Shown here in pieces: positions 9,440 to 21,514 of a DNA stretch of 64,000 bases; positions within the stretch are counted from its first letter, which is position 1; every line of letters begins with the position of its first letter. The notes under the pieces were generated by a model that was not told where the DNA came from, searched no databases, and saw only the letters and a list, made by a program, of their open reading frames with translations. Position numbers and translations under genes: made by a program. This stretch comes from Carallia brachiata. Its lineage: Eukaryota > Streptophyta > Magnoliopsida > Malpighiales > Rhizophoraceae. Where the stretch lies: NCBI GenBank assembly GCA_021464245.1, contig JADCRB010000005.1, forward strand, positions 3,574,449 to 3,638,448. Reading direction: 5' to 3'.

Positions 9440-10912
9440 GTCGTACTCTAAAATAGGTAGGTATGAGCTAAGTTTTTGTAGTAGTGACGACGCCGTTGAG
9501 AAGACAATCAGAAGATCACAAAGAATGGCCAAAAGAAACTCTTGATTCCCATTTGTTTTAGTTGCATATGGTCAGTGTGGGGATGATACCATATGTTTAT
9601 GAAGGATTCGATCCTAATGCATATAGGCTCTTTACTAAAGTGGGCTATGACTTCTCAAACCCCAAATACAATGGGTACGCTTCCAACTGAGTACATGCAG
9701 GGCGTTCAATCATCGAAGTTCTGACCCGGCTTAGGCTATCAAGAGAAGTCACCTGTACAGATCACGCGCTGAAAAGCCGTAACCAAGTAGTTGATACACG
9801 TGTCATCAACGTCATCACTAAGCAAGAGAGGTCCGTCCAGTCAAATGAAGATGAGAAAATCAAAGCCTCTACATTCCATGTCACGGTTAGTGAAGAGTCT
9901 AAATTTGACTCATTAGACGGTTGAAGTAAAAAGGCTCTTCAGAACTCAAAGATGGTAGACAAGCCACCGTTGATGAACTCAAGGAAGTCAATCTCCATTC
10001 TCTAGAAGATCCTCGACCTACATTTGTGAGTGCCTTACTCACGCCTGAAGAAGAACAGGAATATGTCTGAGTATTAAGTCAATACAGGGACGTATTCGTA
10101 AGGAACTACAAAGAAATGCTTGGACACGATCCAAAGATCGCGGTCCACCACCTAGCAGTAAGAAGAGTATCCATCCAATTAAGCACCATAATGACAGTTT
10201 CGCCTTGAGCTTATTCCACAAATTGAGGAAGATATCAACAAGCTTATCAATGCTGACTTCATCTGAGAGGTCACCTATCCAACCTGGAGAGCAAATATAG
10301 TCCCAGTGAAAAGAAGAATGGGCAGCTAAAAGTTTGTGTCGACTTCAGGACCTTAATCAGACCTGCCCAAAAGATGACTTTCTGTTGCCCATAATGAAAA
10401 TCATGGCCAACGTGACTACTGACAATGAAGCGTTATCCTTTATGGATGGCTCTTTAGTTTATAATCAAATCAGAATGACAACAGAAGATGAGGAATTGAT
10501 GGCATTCTTGACTCCAAAAGAATATACTGCTACAAAGTTGTGCCATGCAAAAGATTTTTTACAACATGTCTACAAGATCATAGAATGCTATGTTGACTTG
10601 GTGGTAAAGACTAAGGAGCGCAAAGATCATCTGGAGGATCTCAAGACTGTGTTTGAAAGACTTTGCAGGCATCAGCTCAAGATAAACTCTAACAAGTGCA
10701 CATTCGGTGTCGCATCAAGGTTCCTTAGATTTGTGATTCGTCATCGTGGTATTTAAGTTAACTAATCAAACGTTGAGGCAATTAAAAAAAATGCTTGAAC
10801 CTAAAAAATCTCTATGAGCCGAAAAGTCTACAAGGGAAGCTGGCCTACATTCATCGTTTCATTTCTAACTTAGTTAGGAGGTGTTAACCTTTCTATCGGT
10901 TGATGAAGAAGG
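9440..10912 (+). pseudogene. Decayed Ty3/Gypsy (Tat-like) pol fragment
   Basis: The 10561-10900 part parallels nt 1-350 of the first element, with the same order of CYVD-LVVKTK, KDHLEDLKTVFERL and FGVAS. One Asp codon of the YVDD box is lost (reads CYVDLVV). Upstream at 10334-10560 there is more RT (PKDDFLLP, NQIRM), and before that pre-RT polyprotein remnants near 9570-9690 (FDPNAYRLFTKVGYDFS). Several stops and frame changes make it dead. It begins within about 20 bp of the hAT right end and stops near the isolated N at 10913. Confidence 0.85.
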
Positions 10913-11167
10913 NTAGATAAATTATTTTTTTTTTTTTTGAAAGAACTGCATTGGTATGTATTAGAATTTACATGTAGTTTTATTGTTTTACTCGTATAAA
11001 AATACAACCGAAACGAGGGGTGGACCGCCAGCTTCATGTGCAGCTTGCGGATGATTGCGTGACCCAGTTTCGTTCGGCCTAGTTTCATTTGGCCTCTTGC
11101 GAGATTTAATTCACCTTATCCTTCTAAGTCCGTATGAAAAGATTTGACTTTAGATGATAATTCAGCA
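10913..11167. other. Short intergenic stretch between Gypsy fragment and foldback element
   Basis: There is one undetermined base at 10913, then a T-tract and unassigned sequence. No gene is seen. Confidence 0.5.
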
Positions 11168-11177
11168 TATATTTTAT

Positions 11178-12980
11178 GGGAGAAGTATATTTTAGTCCTA
11201 TACGTTTGTCTTTTTTTTACGCAACTCCATAACGTTAGAGCCGTTTTATTTAAATCCTACACGTTAGCGAGTCATTTTAATCAAGTCCAGATTTGGACGG
11301 AGGGTTATTTGACTGTTAAAATCAGCGTTGACCTCAATTAAAATATTATAAAAAAATAAAAATACGTGATTTAACGTATTAAAATGAAAAAAAATAAAAA
11401 TACACTATTTTCAATAGATATACATAAATATAATTTTAAAAAAATTCAATAAATTTAAAAATAAAAAATAAAAAGTTAAAGAAATTTAGTTGAAAACCTA
11501 GTTACCGTTAAATACTGTTTTAACTACGTTAAAATATTATAAAAAATAGAAATACGTCATTTTAATGTATTAAAGTGAAAAAATAGAAATATGTCATTTT
11601 CACTAAATATACGTAAATATAATTATAAAAAAATTAAAATTTTAATAAACTTAAAAAAAAAAGAAAAAAATTAAAGAAATTCAGATAAAGACCTGATTGA
11701 CTGTTAAATACTGCTTTGACTACATTAAAATATTATAAAAAATAAAAATATATTATTTTAACTTATTAAAATGAATGAAGAAATAAAAATATGTCATTTT
11801 GATTAAATATACGTAAAAATAATTGTAAAAAAATTAAAAAATTAAAATTTCAATAAATTTAAAAACAAAAAAATTTAAAAAAAACCCAAAAGTAATAAAA
11901 GAAAATTATTAATTTTTTAGAAAATATTTTTAAAATTATTAAAAATTAAAAAAATTAAATAAAATATAAAAAAATTAATTTCTCCCATTCTTTCCTCCTT
12001 TCTCTCTCCTCCCTCCTCTCTTTCTCTCTCATCACCTCTCTCTGCTCTCTCGTCCCACTTTCTCCTCCCTCCTCTCTTTCTCTCTCATCACCTCTCTCTA
12101 CTCTCTCGTCCCTCTTTCTCCTCCCTCCTCTCTTTCTCTCTCATCACCTCTCTCTGCTCTCTCCTCGTCTCTCTCTCCTCCATCTCTGTCTTCTCCCTCC
12201 TCCCCCTCTTTTCCTTCCTCCCTTTCTCTCTCCTTGTCATATAAGATCCAATTTTGTGTTCATACGAAGGGGAGAGAGGCGAGGAGAGAGAAAGAGAGGA
12301 GGGAGGAGAGAGAAAGGAATGGAGAAGAGAGAATGAATTTTTTTATTTTTCTTTTATTTTTTTAATTGTTGATAATTTTAAAAATATTTTTAAAAATTAA
12401 TATTTTGTATAAACCAAAATTTATATTTATATTTTTTATTTTTTTTAAATTTAGTGAAATTTTAATTTTTTTTTACAATTTTATTTATGATATTTAATCA
12501 AAATGACATATTTTTATTTTTTTATTCACTTTAATAAGTTAAAATGACATATTTTATTTTTTATTCACTTTAATACATTAAAATGACGTATTTTGATTTT
12601 TTCATAATATTTCACGTAGTCAAAGCAGTAGTAGTATTTAACAGTCAACCAGGTCTCCAACTAATTTTTTTATTTTTTAATTTTTGTTTTTAAATTTATT
12701 GAAATTTTTTTATTTTTTATAATTATATTTACGTATATTTATTCAAAATAGCGTATTTTTATTTTTTATTCACTTTAATACGTTAAAATCAAGTATTTCT
12801 ATTTTTTTATAATATTTTAATACGGTCAATGTTGTATTTAACGGTCAACCAAACGTCCGTCCAAAATTGGACTCGATTAAAATGACTTATTAACGTGTAG
12901 GACTTAAATAAAACGGCTCTAACGTTATGGAGTTGCGTAAAAAAAGGACAAACGTATAGGACTAAAAATATGCTTATCCC
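11178..12980. mobile_element. Mutator-like foldback element, 1.8 kb, with long terminal inverted repeats
   Basis: The ends are GGGAGAAGTATATTTTAG on the left and, in reverse complement, GGGATAAGCATATTTTTAG on the right. The identical 10-bp TATATTTTAT flanks both sides (11168-11177 and 12981-12990); 9-10 bp direct repeats are typical of Mutator-like elements. The inverted arms stay very similar for at least 150 bp (both carry ACGCAACTCCATAACGTTAG) and remain alignable for several hundred more. Each arm has internal AT-rich subrepeats of about 190 bp beginning TTAAAATATTATAAAA (left copies near 11338, 11530 and 11727). The centre is pyrimidine-rich and partly inverted. No transposase frame is present, so it is non-autonomous. 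Confidence 0.85.
12007..12174 (+). repeat. 56-bp pyrimidine-rich tandem repeat, three copies
   Basis: Units start at 12007, 12063 and 12119, each with TCCTCCCTCCTCTC. The period is exactly 56 bp with few substitutions. An inverse purine-rich relative lies at 12270-12335. This is the core of the foldback element. Confidence 0.85.
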
Positions 12981-12990
12981 TATATTTTAT

Positions 12991-15743
12991 ATAGTTGATT
13001 TAAATTTAAATTTAAATTTTTATTTTAATATTCATTTTAATAAATAAGTTTTAACAAATAAAATTAAGTGTCCTTGCTCTGTAACGAGCTTGAAGGATTT
13101 AGTTGAAGTATAGGATGTCGGGCTCACGATTCGACGATCACTAAACGAATAGTAACGGAGCTACACTCAAACTCTACTAGTTTTTAGTAATAAGACTACC
13201 TTATGAGAATAATTAAATGAGAACGTGAATGATTTATAAGCTAGTTAAGGCTTATAAATGCTATAATCAATAGTCTTGTAAGTACTTCTTTTATGTGATA
13301 AAAAGAAAAAATCAAAAGATTTGCATTCGATTAATTATCTTTTGGTATTTTTTTTTGATCATCGAACTTACCATTACTGAACAAATACTTCATCTAATTT
13401 CAATTTGTAGCAATCATTAGAAACAATATTAAAAAGAGCACAATATTGCGATACATAAAAAAAACAACATGAGAGCAAAGAGAGAGTAGTACAATAATTT
13501 TCTTATTCTCAATTTTATTTATTTATAAGATTAAATAAAATGTAATTAGTATACGTTTTTTATTAGTACTATGTGATTCTTTGAATATTGCCCTCCAATT
13601 TTTCTCTATTAAAAATAATATTGAAAGGTAAAGAAAAAACCATTGGTAGTCCCGTTCTCAAAAAATTTGAATAACAAATTTATAAATTTTAGCCTCATTC
13701 TTGTAGCTAAATATTATAAAAATGAAAAAAAAAAGTGAATTAAATTAAAATTTTCTTTAAAAAACATAATTGACGTTAATAAATACGCAAGAACTGTTAA
13801 CACCACCCTCATAAATACTTTATTGATACTTGTGATCACGATAAATGTTGGGTAAAAATATTTTGAAAAAAGTTACATTATTTGAAAAAAAATTTACTTG
13901 AAATACTGTCTGAATGTTACTAGTTGTATTTGATGTGCGATCAGCTAGATTTCATGTACAAAGAAATGACAGTAATTTTTTTTATTCGTTTTAGTTACAC
14001 TTAAAATTTAAATAATTATAAACTAAATATAGTCAGTTATATTTAGATAGCATTTCAAATAATTTTTTATTTGAAAATATAACGGAGCTCAAATATTTTT
14101 GCACCGCAACCCACAATCGTTGATTCGTTTCATTCTTTGATTAATTTCAATTTGTGGCAATTACACCACTCGACTCTTATACTTGTTGGTAATGCCTAAC
14201 ACGAAAATCTAATATTAGAAAGGTCAAGGCATATAAACTGAGAAAAAGATAAACTGAGAGATAAACTTAATTATTAATTATACATATTTTTCATAAGTTT
14301 GTTGTGTTATAAATTTTTGAAAAAAAACTTATAAAACTTATAATTAAAGTTGATATATTACAAACTTATAAAATGATATATATAACACTTTCAATTCATT
14401 GTTAATTCATCCCCAACAGTCCATTAAACTTTTCTCTATCAGAAATGGTTATCACGTAGTTGTTGGTGATGCGGCAAGTAACATGGCACGGTTAGTGTAG
14501 TCTGTAGCGTCAAGAAAAGAAAAAAGGTACGTACATTGAGCATTTAGACGTAGTTCACATCGTAGATAACTCATGTTATCTATGTTCAAAAAATTATTTA
14601 TTGTGAATTTTTAGTTCTGCAAGTGAGAATACGATAACTAATTTTTTTGACGTTAAATTTAAATTTTCTAAATTCATCCCCGTCTTGAATGTGAATATTA
14701 TATGATGGGTTTGTGGTATTTTAGCAAATTGAAAATTGATATTGTGTTTTTACATTAGTAATAATTTTGATGGTAAAAATTATTTTATCAAATTATCTTT
14801 TCATAGCTTAATTTTACAATAGAATTTTTGCAATGAAGCAATCAATTGCAAAGTGGGTCAGTTCCAGTGGTAAAGTTTACAAGAAGTGATGCCGTAATAT
14901 AATTGATAATCAATAATAAATTAAATATAATTGATTGGTGAAGAGCATGACGTGGAAGTTGAGAGAACAACAACACCTTATAGAGTGGTTAAATGCTACC
15001 CAACACTGCAAAGTAAAATAAGCTTGCAAGGTGAAGTATCGGTTATTAGCTTAGCCATAGCCATCCAACGCACTTTCGAATCTACGCGTTGAGGGTGTTC
15101 ATCAAATGTGAGCAAGTGGTCAACATCCACATATATTCCTATATACATAATTACACATCTTGTTTTAGGCTTTTAGCAATTTTTTTTTTTAATCCTCCTA
15201 AAAACTTAAAGGGTCAAATTCAAGTGTAGATAAGAAGATACATTAATCTTTGATTTCATGTTAAATAAAATCTTTGAATTTCGAATCTTCTTAAAAACTA
15301 AAGTCAAAAAAAGAGAAGTGTAAGAGTATTACAAATCATAATAAATATTTATTTTTTATTAATATATAATTTTATACCCTTTAATAGAATCAAATTGACG
15401 TATTTCAAACGTCAATCTATATTATATTATCACAATTAATTGTGATAGAAAAAACACTAAAAATTATGTAACTAATCTGCAAATGATATGCAGATGTAAC
15501 TTTTTTTATTTTCTTAACACACATTCTTAATTTTGCCTAATAGTATCTCTGATGCAACGGATAGATTTTAAGTTGTGTCATGTTGTCAGAAACAACCTAG
15601 GCAAAGATATTAGTGTAGTTAATTGAAGCACGATCCACAACTCTCCTTCCTACTCCTCGTACCAAGAAATGGGTCCGGTCCATGTCGTCCGACCCACGTA
15701 ACAGAATAAACGGACATTCAAAACCAAAACTTCCCACCAAGCA
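12991..15743. other. Intergenic, AT-rich; includes the PPR gene's upstream region
   Basis: No gene or clear repeat is recognised. The base composition is strongly AT with many homopolymers. The last few hundred bases, more mixed in composition from about 15600, should include the PPR promoter. No sharp TATA box can be assigned. Confidence 0.5.
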
Positions 15744-17833
15744 ATGAGATCAAAACTCAAGCTTCGGCAAGCCATTGACTCGCTGTGCGCGCGCGGCCCC
15801 GCGACTCATGAATCCTACACTCGCCTTGTGCTCGAGTGCTTTCGGGCCAACGACCTCGATCAAGCCAAGAGATTACAGTCCCACATGGAGCATTACTTGT
15901 ATCAACCCAACGACACTTTCCTTCAAAATCGCCTCCTCCATTTGTATGCAAAATCTGGGAAAGTCTCCCTTGCTCGGGACTTGTTCGACAAAATGCCCCC
16001 TTAGAGACATTTTCTCGTGGAACGCCATGCTCTCTTTGTATTCCAAATCTGAGTTAATTGAAGATTTGGGAGCTGTTTTTAACAGCATGCCTTTTCGGGA
16101 TTCGGTGTCCTATAATACAGTGATTTCTGGTTATGCAGGGACTGGGTGTGCAAGTAAGGCATTGGAGACCTTTTTGGGAATGCAAAAGGAAGGACTTGAG
16201 CCTACAGAGTATACACTTGTGAGTGTTTTAAATGCTTGTACACAGTTGTTGGACATAAGGGAGAGGAAAGCAGATTCATGGGAGGATTGTTGCTGGAAGG
16301 CTGGGAGTTAATGCGTATATTTGGAATGCTTTAATTGATATGTATGCCAAGTGCGGTGAAATTGATCGGGCTAGATGGTTGTTTGATAGAATGTCAAATA
16401 AGAATGTGGTATCCTGGAATTCATTGATTTCCGGTTACTTGAAAAATGGGCAACCCAAGAAATGCATTGTCCTGTTTCGAGAGATGCAGGTATCTGGTTT
16501 GAAGACTGACCAGGTTACAGTAGCAAATGTACTTGGCGCATATTTTCAAATTGGATATATTGACGAAGCAAGAAAGCTCTTTGATGAGATCAGAGGCAAG
16601 GATAAGGTTTGTTGGACAACGATGATTGTTGGTTGTGCACAGAATGAGATGGAAGAAGACGCTTTGATGTTGTTTGGCAAGATGTTATTAGAGAATGTTA
16701 GACCAGACAGTTATACTATCTCAAGTGTGGTTAGTTCCTGTGCTAAATTAGCTTGTCTGTATCATGGCCAGGCAGTTCATGGGAAAGCTCTTCTACTGGG
16801 AGCTGATGATGATTTACTTGTGTCCAGTGCTCTTGTTGATATGTATTGCAAATGTGGAATCACCGGGGATGCTGTGGCTTTATTCAATATGATGCCTACT
16901 CAGAATGTTGTTTCTTGGAATGCCATGATTGGGGGTTATGCTCAAAATGGGCAGGATTCTGCAGCCTTGTCCCTTTTTGAAAAGATGTTGGAAGAAGATC
17001 TGAAACCAGATGATGTTACCTTCATGGCTGTGCTATCTGCTTGTGCACATTCGGGGTTGGTTGAAGAAGGGAAGAGGTATTTTGACTCAATAGCTGAACA
17101 GCACGGATTGACACCTACTTTGGATCACTATGCATGCATGATCAATCTTCTTGGACGGTCAGGACGTATGGATGAAGCGATTGGCTTACTTACTAGATTG
17201 TCTCAGAAGCCAAATACCATGATATGGTCTACGATTCTCTCTGTTTGTGCAATGAAGGGTGACATCATACATGGGGAGATTGCAGCCAGGCATCTATTTA
17301 CCTTGGATCCACTCAGTGCAGGGCCTTACATCATGCTATCCAACATGTATGCAGCTTGTGGAAGATGGAATGATGTAGCATCTATAAGATCTCTAATGAA
17401 GACTAAGAATGTCAAAAAGTTTGCTGCTTACAGTTGGATTGAGATTGATGGTGAGGTCCACAAATTTGTGGCAGACGATCGAACTCATCCTTGTACCAAA
17501 ATAATTTATGAAGAACTTCACAACTTGATAAGGAAACTGCAGGAAGCTGGCTTTAGTCCTAACACAAATTTAGTTCTACACGATGTTGGGGAGGAGGAGA
17601 AACTTGAATCTATTTGTTACCATAGTGAAAAGCTTGCTCTTGCATTTGCGTTGATTAAAAAGCGTCATCAAGCAGCACCCATAAGGATTATAAAAAACAT
17701 TCGTGTTTGTAAAGACTGTCATATGTTTATGAAACTCGTTTCCAAAATGATTGGAAGGACTGTCATCTTGAGGGATTCAAATAGGTTTCATCATTTTGCT
17801 GGGGGTCAGTGCTCCTGTAGTGACTACTGGTAA
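15744..17833 (+). CDS. PLS-class PPR protein with E and DYW domains (two 1-bp insertions)
   Basis: An organelle RNA-editing factor of the PLS-DYW type, expected in mitochondria or plastids. Tandem PPR motifs run through the protein (for example NALIDMYAKCGEIDRAR, VVSWNSLISGYLKNGQ and VTFMAVLSACAHSGLVEEG). The E region follows and then a complete DYW deaminase domain. The zinc-binding and catalytic HxE motif is HSEKLALAF, the next motif is CKDCH, and the protein ends in CSCSDYW. The ATG at 15744 opens the first segment. The reading frame is broken by an extra C in a C5 run near 15996-16000 and by an extra G near 16260. Removing the two bases leaves 2088 bp, an exact 695-codon frame plus stop. 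No intron is needed, as usual for this family. These are either assembly errors or recent inactivation; the high conservation elsewhere favours the former. Confidence 0.9.
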
Positions 17834-18737
17834 TGTAAAATCATGAGCCTGGGACGGTTTTTTGTTACTTTTTATGGATCTGGACATTTTGATTTCTTAT
17901 AGTCAAGGAAAAGCAGAATCTTCCCAGTATAGGGAAATAATGAAAATACGCTTCATTTAGGCATTGGAAGCCCCACACCCACAGGCATTGTTTCGGCGGC
18001 AAGATTTAATTTAGGACTTGTGTGCAGTGACAGGCAAGGAATTATTTGTACAGAAGTGCAGTCAGAGTACACAGTAAGACAATCCTGGCCATGTTCGGGA
18101 ATGTGAGAAGCTGAATGCTGAGATTTCGATTTGGAGTTCCAGATTATGCTTGGAGCAGCCGCTAAATGTTGTTATGTTGTTAGGTTAGAGTTACAAATTT
18201 TGTTTTTTCGTTGATTATACTAACAGTTATGTCCCTTGATTCAGCAAATACAGCACCTTTCACATGTCAGATTATGGATCCTTGTTCTAGCATTCCAGGG
18301 ACATGTTCTAATTGTCATGACCAGGGATGATCCAAAAAGGGTCAAAAAAGGAAGTTGCCATAGCCTACCGATCTTTTGGTCTTATCGAGACCTGTTGTAA
18401 ACCTTTTCTCTTTTGCCTGTGAGCAGAAGAAATTAATCTTCTCTAAATCTCATTATCTCATCATAAGCATCTCCCTCAATGTGTAAATCCATGAATTTTT
18501 CAGATCAGTCTAAAGTTGCACCCTCAAAAAGTCTCCATAAATCGCATCACATTCTATGGTGCTTTTGTAGTAGAAATTGGAGAGAATAAACTTTGTGCAT
18601 TGAACTGGAGGAAAGGCTACACCAATTTATACAAAAAGAGATGCGCAAAATAGGGTAAGAAAATAAAGGGAAATTGGTGAAGAAATTGATGTAATATTCA
18701 CTGAATAATATAAATGGAGATTTATTGAGATTCACCG
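17834..18737 (+). other. PPR 3' flank, no gene seen
   Basis: This should contain the PPR 3' UTR. Mixed composition continues to about 18450 and then becomes AT-rich. No open frame of interest. The tandem array begins directly after it. Confidence 0.5.
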
Positions 18738-21514
18738 AATAATTTTATTATTATGAAGTATTTGAAATTATCTGTATAAGGAATCTCTATTTATAAATCT
18801 CATCTTCCCTTTCTAAGATTAGAACTTGAGACTTGTACTTTAACAATTGGAGTATTCATGAAGAATCTCCTGCTGTATTTAAAGGTGACCGTTGTTGTTC
18901 ATCCAGCAATAGATATTTCAAGTTTGAGCCCAAAACCACAATTTTATCGCTTGGTTGAGCTATTTCTGCTTGAAAATATTCATTACTGGGGACTTGAGAC
19001 TTGGGAGCAATAAAAGCTCATTGTCTCATGCCACTGTATTCATCACCACCCCAGGTCATGTACAATTGCTTCTGTACTACATACTTAATGCCCTATTATT
19101 GTGTATAGGTGCTCCTATTTATTTCCCTGAACAACTATGGTATGCTTGCTGATTACTGATTAGCACTGGTGAATTAGCTGTAGCCGTGAATCGGACGTAA
19201 GGATTTTAATGCTCGCCCAATAAATCAGCCTCCATTGTTAGGTACACGCTTCCAATTTATGGAATCCACTAGTGATCTCAGCAATACGCCGTTATGCAGA
19301 CTTAAAAATTTATGTTTGGTCCATAAATTGTGACCAGCTAGGTAGTGAGCTTATAGGCATAAATAGCTTAGTGTAATTGAACTCGAGTAGAGGCCTTCTT
19401 TTACAAGTTCGTTTAAAGATCTTAAAATGTTTTTCTTTGGGCTGATATTTTGCTACAATCTTTCACATTTTTGGACATGTGTTGTTATGTTGACTCTATG
19501 GAGAGGTGCTTATTCGAATCAACAACTAAAAATATGAGTAAGACTGCGTATCTTTCCCAAACCCCACATTGAATGGCTCGTTGGACGCCTATGTCTGCTT
19601 TAACTGGAAGGCCGAATTGCCCAAGAATGAACTGAATTTACTACTTGCTGGAACAATGTACTAATAATTTTATTATTATGAAGTATTTGAAATTATCTGT
19701 ATAAGGAATCTCTATTTATAAATCTCATCTTCCCTTTCTAAGATTAGAACTTGAGACTTGTACTTTAACAATTGGAGTATTCATGAAGAATCTCCTGCTG
19801 TATTTAAAGGTGACCGTTGTTGTTCATCCAGCAATAGATATTTCAAGTTTGAGCCCAAAACCACAATTTTATCGCTTGGTTGAGCTATTTCTGCTTGAAA
19901 ATATTCATTACTGGGGACTTGAGACTTGGGAGCAATAAAAGCTCATTGTCTCATGCCACTGTATTCATCACCACCCCAGGTCATGTACAATTGCTTCTGT
20001 ACTACATACTTAATGCCCTATTATTGTGTATAGGTGCTCCTATTTATTTCCCTGAACAACTATGGTATGCTTGCTGATTACTGATTAGCACTGGTGAATT
20101 AGCTGTAGCCGTGAATCGGACGTAAGGATTTTTAATGCTCGCCCAATAAATCAGCCTCCATTGTTAGGTACACGCTTCCAATTTATGGAATCCACTAGTG
20201 ATCTCAGCAATACGCCGTTATGCAGACTTAAAAATTTATGTTTGGTCCATAAATTGTGACCAGCTAGGTAGTGAGCTTATAGGCATAAATAGCTTAGTGT
20301 AATTGAACTCGAGTAGAGGCCTTCTTTTACAAGTTCGTTTAAAGATCTTAAAATGTTTTTCTTTGGGCTGATATTTTGCTACAATCTTTCACATTTTTGG
20401 ACATGTGTTGTTATGTTGACTCTATGGAGAGGTGCTTATTCGAATCAACAACTAAAAATATGAGTAAGACTGCGTATCTTTCCCAAACCCCACATTGAAT
20501 GGCTCGTTGGACGCCTATGTCTGCTTTAACTGGAAGGCCGAATTGCCCAAGAATGAACTGAATTTACTACTTGCTGGAACAATGTACTAATAATTTTATT
20601 ATTATGAAGTATTTGAAATTATCTGTATAAGGAATCTCTATTTATAAATCTCATCTTCCCTTTCTAAGATTAGAACTTGAGACTTGTACTTTAACAATTG
20701 GAGTATTCATGAAGAATCTCCTGCTGTATTTAAAGGTGACCGTTGTTGTTCATCCAGCAATAGATATTTCAAGTTTGAGCCCAAAACCACAATTTTATCG
20801 CTTGGTTGAGCTATTTCTGCTTGAAAATATTCATTACTGGGGACTTGAGACTTGGGAGCAATAAAAGCTCATTGTCTCATGCCACTGTATTCATCACCAC
20901 CCCAGGTCATGTACAATTGCTTCTGTACTACATACTTAATGCCCTATTATTGTGTATAGGTGCTCCTATTTATTTCCCTGAACAACTATGGTATGCTTGC
21001 TGATTACTGATTAGCACTGGTGAATTAGCTGTAGCCGTGAATCGGACGTAAGGATTTTTAATGCTCGCCCAATAAATCAGCCTCCATTGTTAGGTACACG
21101 CTTCCAATTTATGGAATCCACTAGTGATCTCAGCAATACGCCGTTATGCAGACTTAAAAATTTATGTTTGGTCCATAAATTGTGACCAGCTAGGTAGTGA
21201 GCTTATAGGCATAAATAGCTTAGTGTAATTGAACTCGAGTAGAGGCCTTCTTTTACAAGTTCGTTTAAAGATCTTAAAATGTTTTTCTTTGGGCTGATAT
21301 TTTGCTACAATCTTTCACATTTTTGGACATGTGTTGTTATGTTGACTCTATGGAGAGGTGCTTATTCGAATCAACAACTAAAAATATGAGTAAGACTGCG
21401 TATCTTTCCCAAACCCCACATTGAATGGCTCGTTGGACGCCTATGTCTGCTTTAACTGGAAGGCCGAATTGCCCAAGAATGAACTGAATTTACTACTTGC
21501 TGGAACAATGTACT
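18738..21514 (+). repeat. Three tandem copies of a 925/926-bp unit
   Basis: Units are 18738-19662, 19663-20588 and 20589-21514, each opening AATAATTTTATTATTATG and closing GGAACAATGTACT. They appear identical by eye except for one T in a T-run (GGATTTTAATG in copy 1, GGATTTTTAATG in copies 2 and 3). Each unit repeats the same 65-codon open frame lacking an ATG start, so no gene is implied. This is either a very recent tandem triplication or an assembly artefact. Confidence 0.92.

Noticed and set aside
12001..12240. Regular repeats that might suggest a CRISPR array
   Set aside because: The repeat is a continuous 56-bp pyrimidine tandem without unique spacers, in a plant transposon.
18955..21003. 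Three identical 65-codon ORFs
   Set aside because: They are the same frame in each tandem unit, lack an ATG and overlap no recognisable family.
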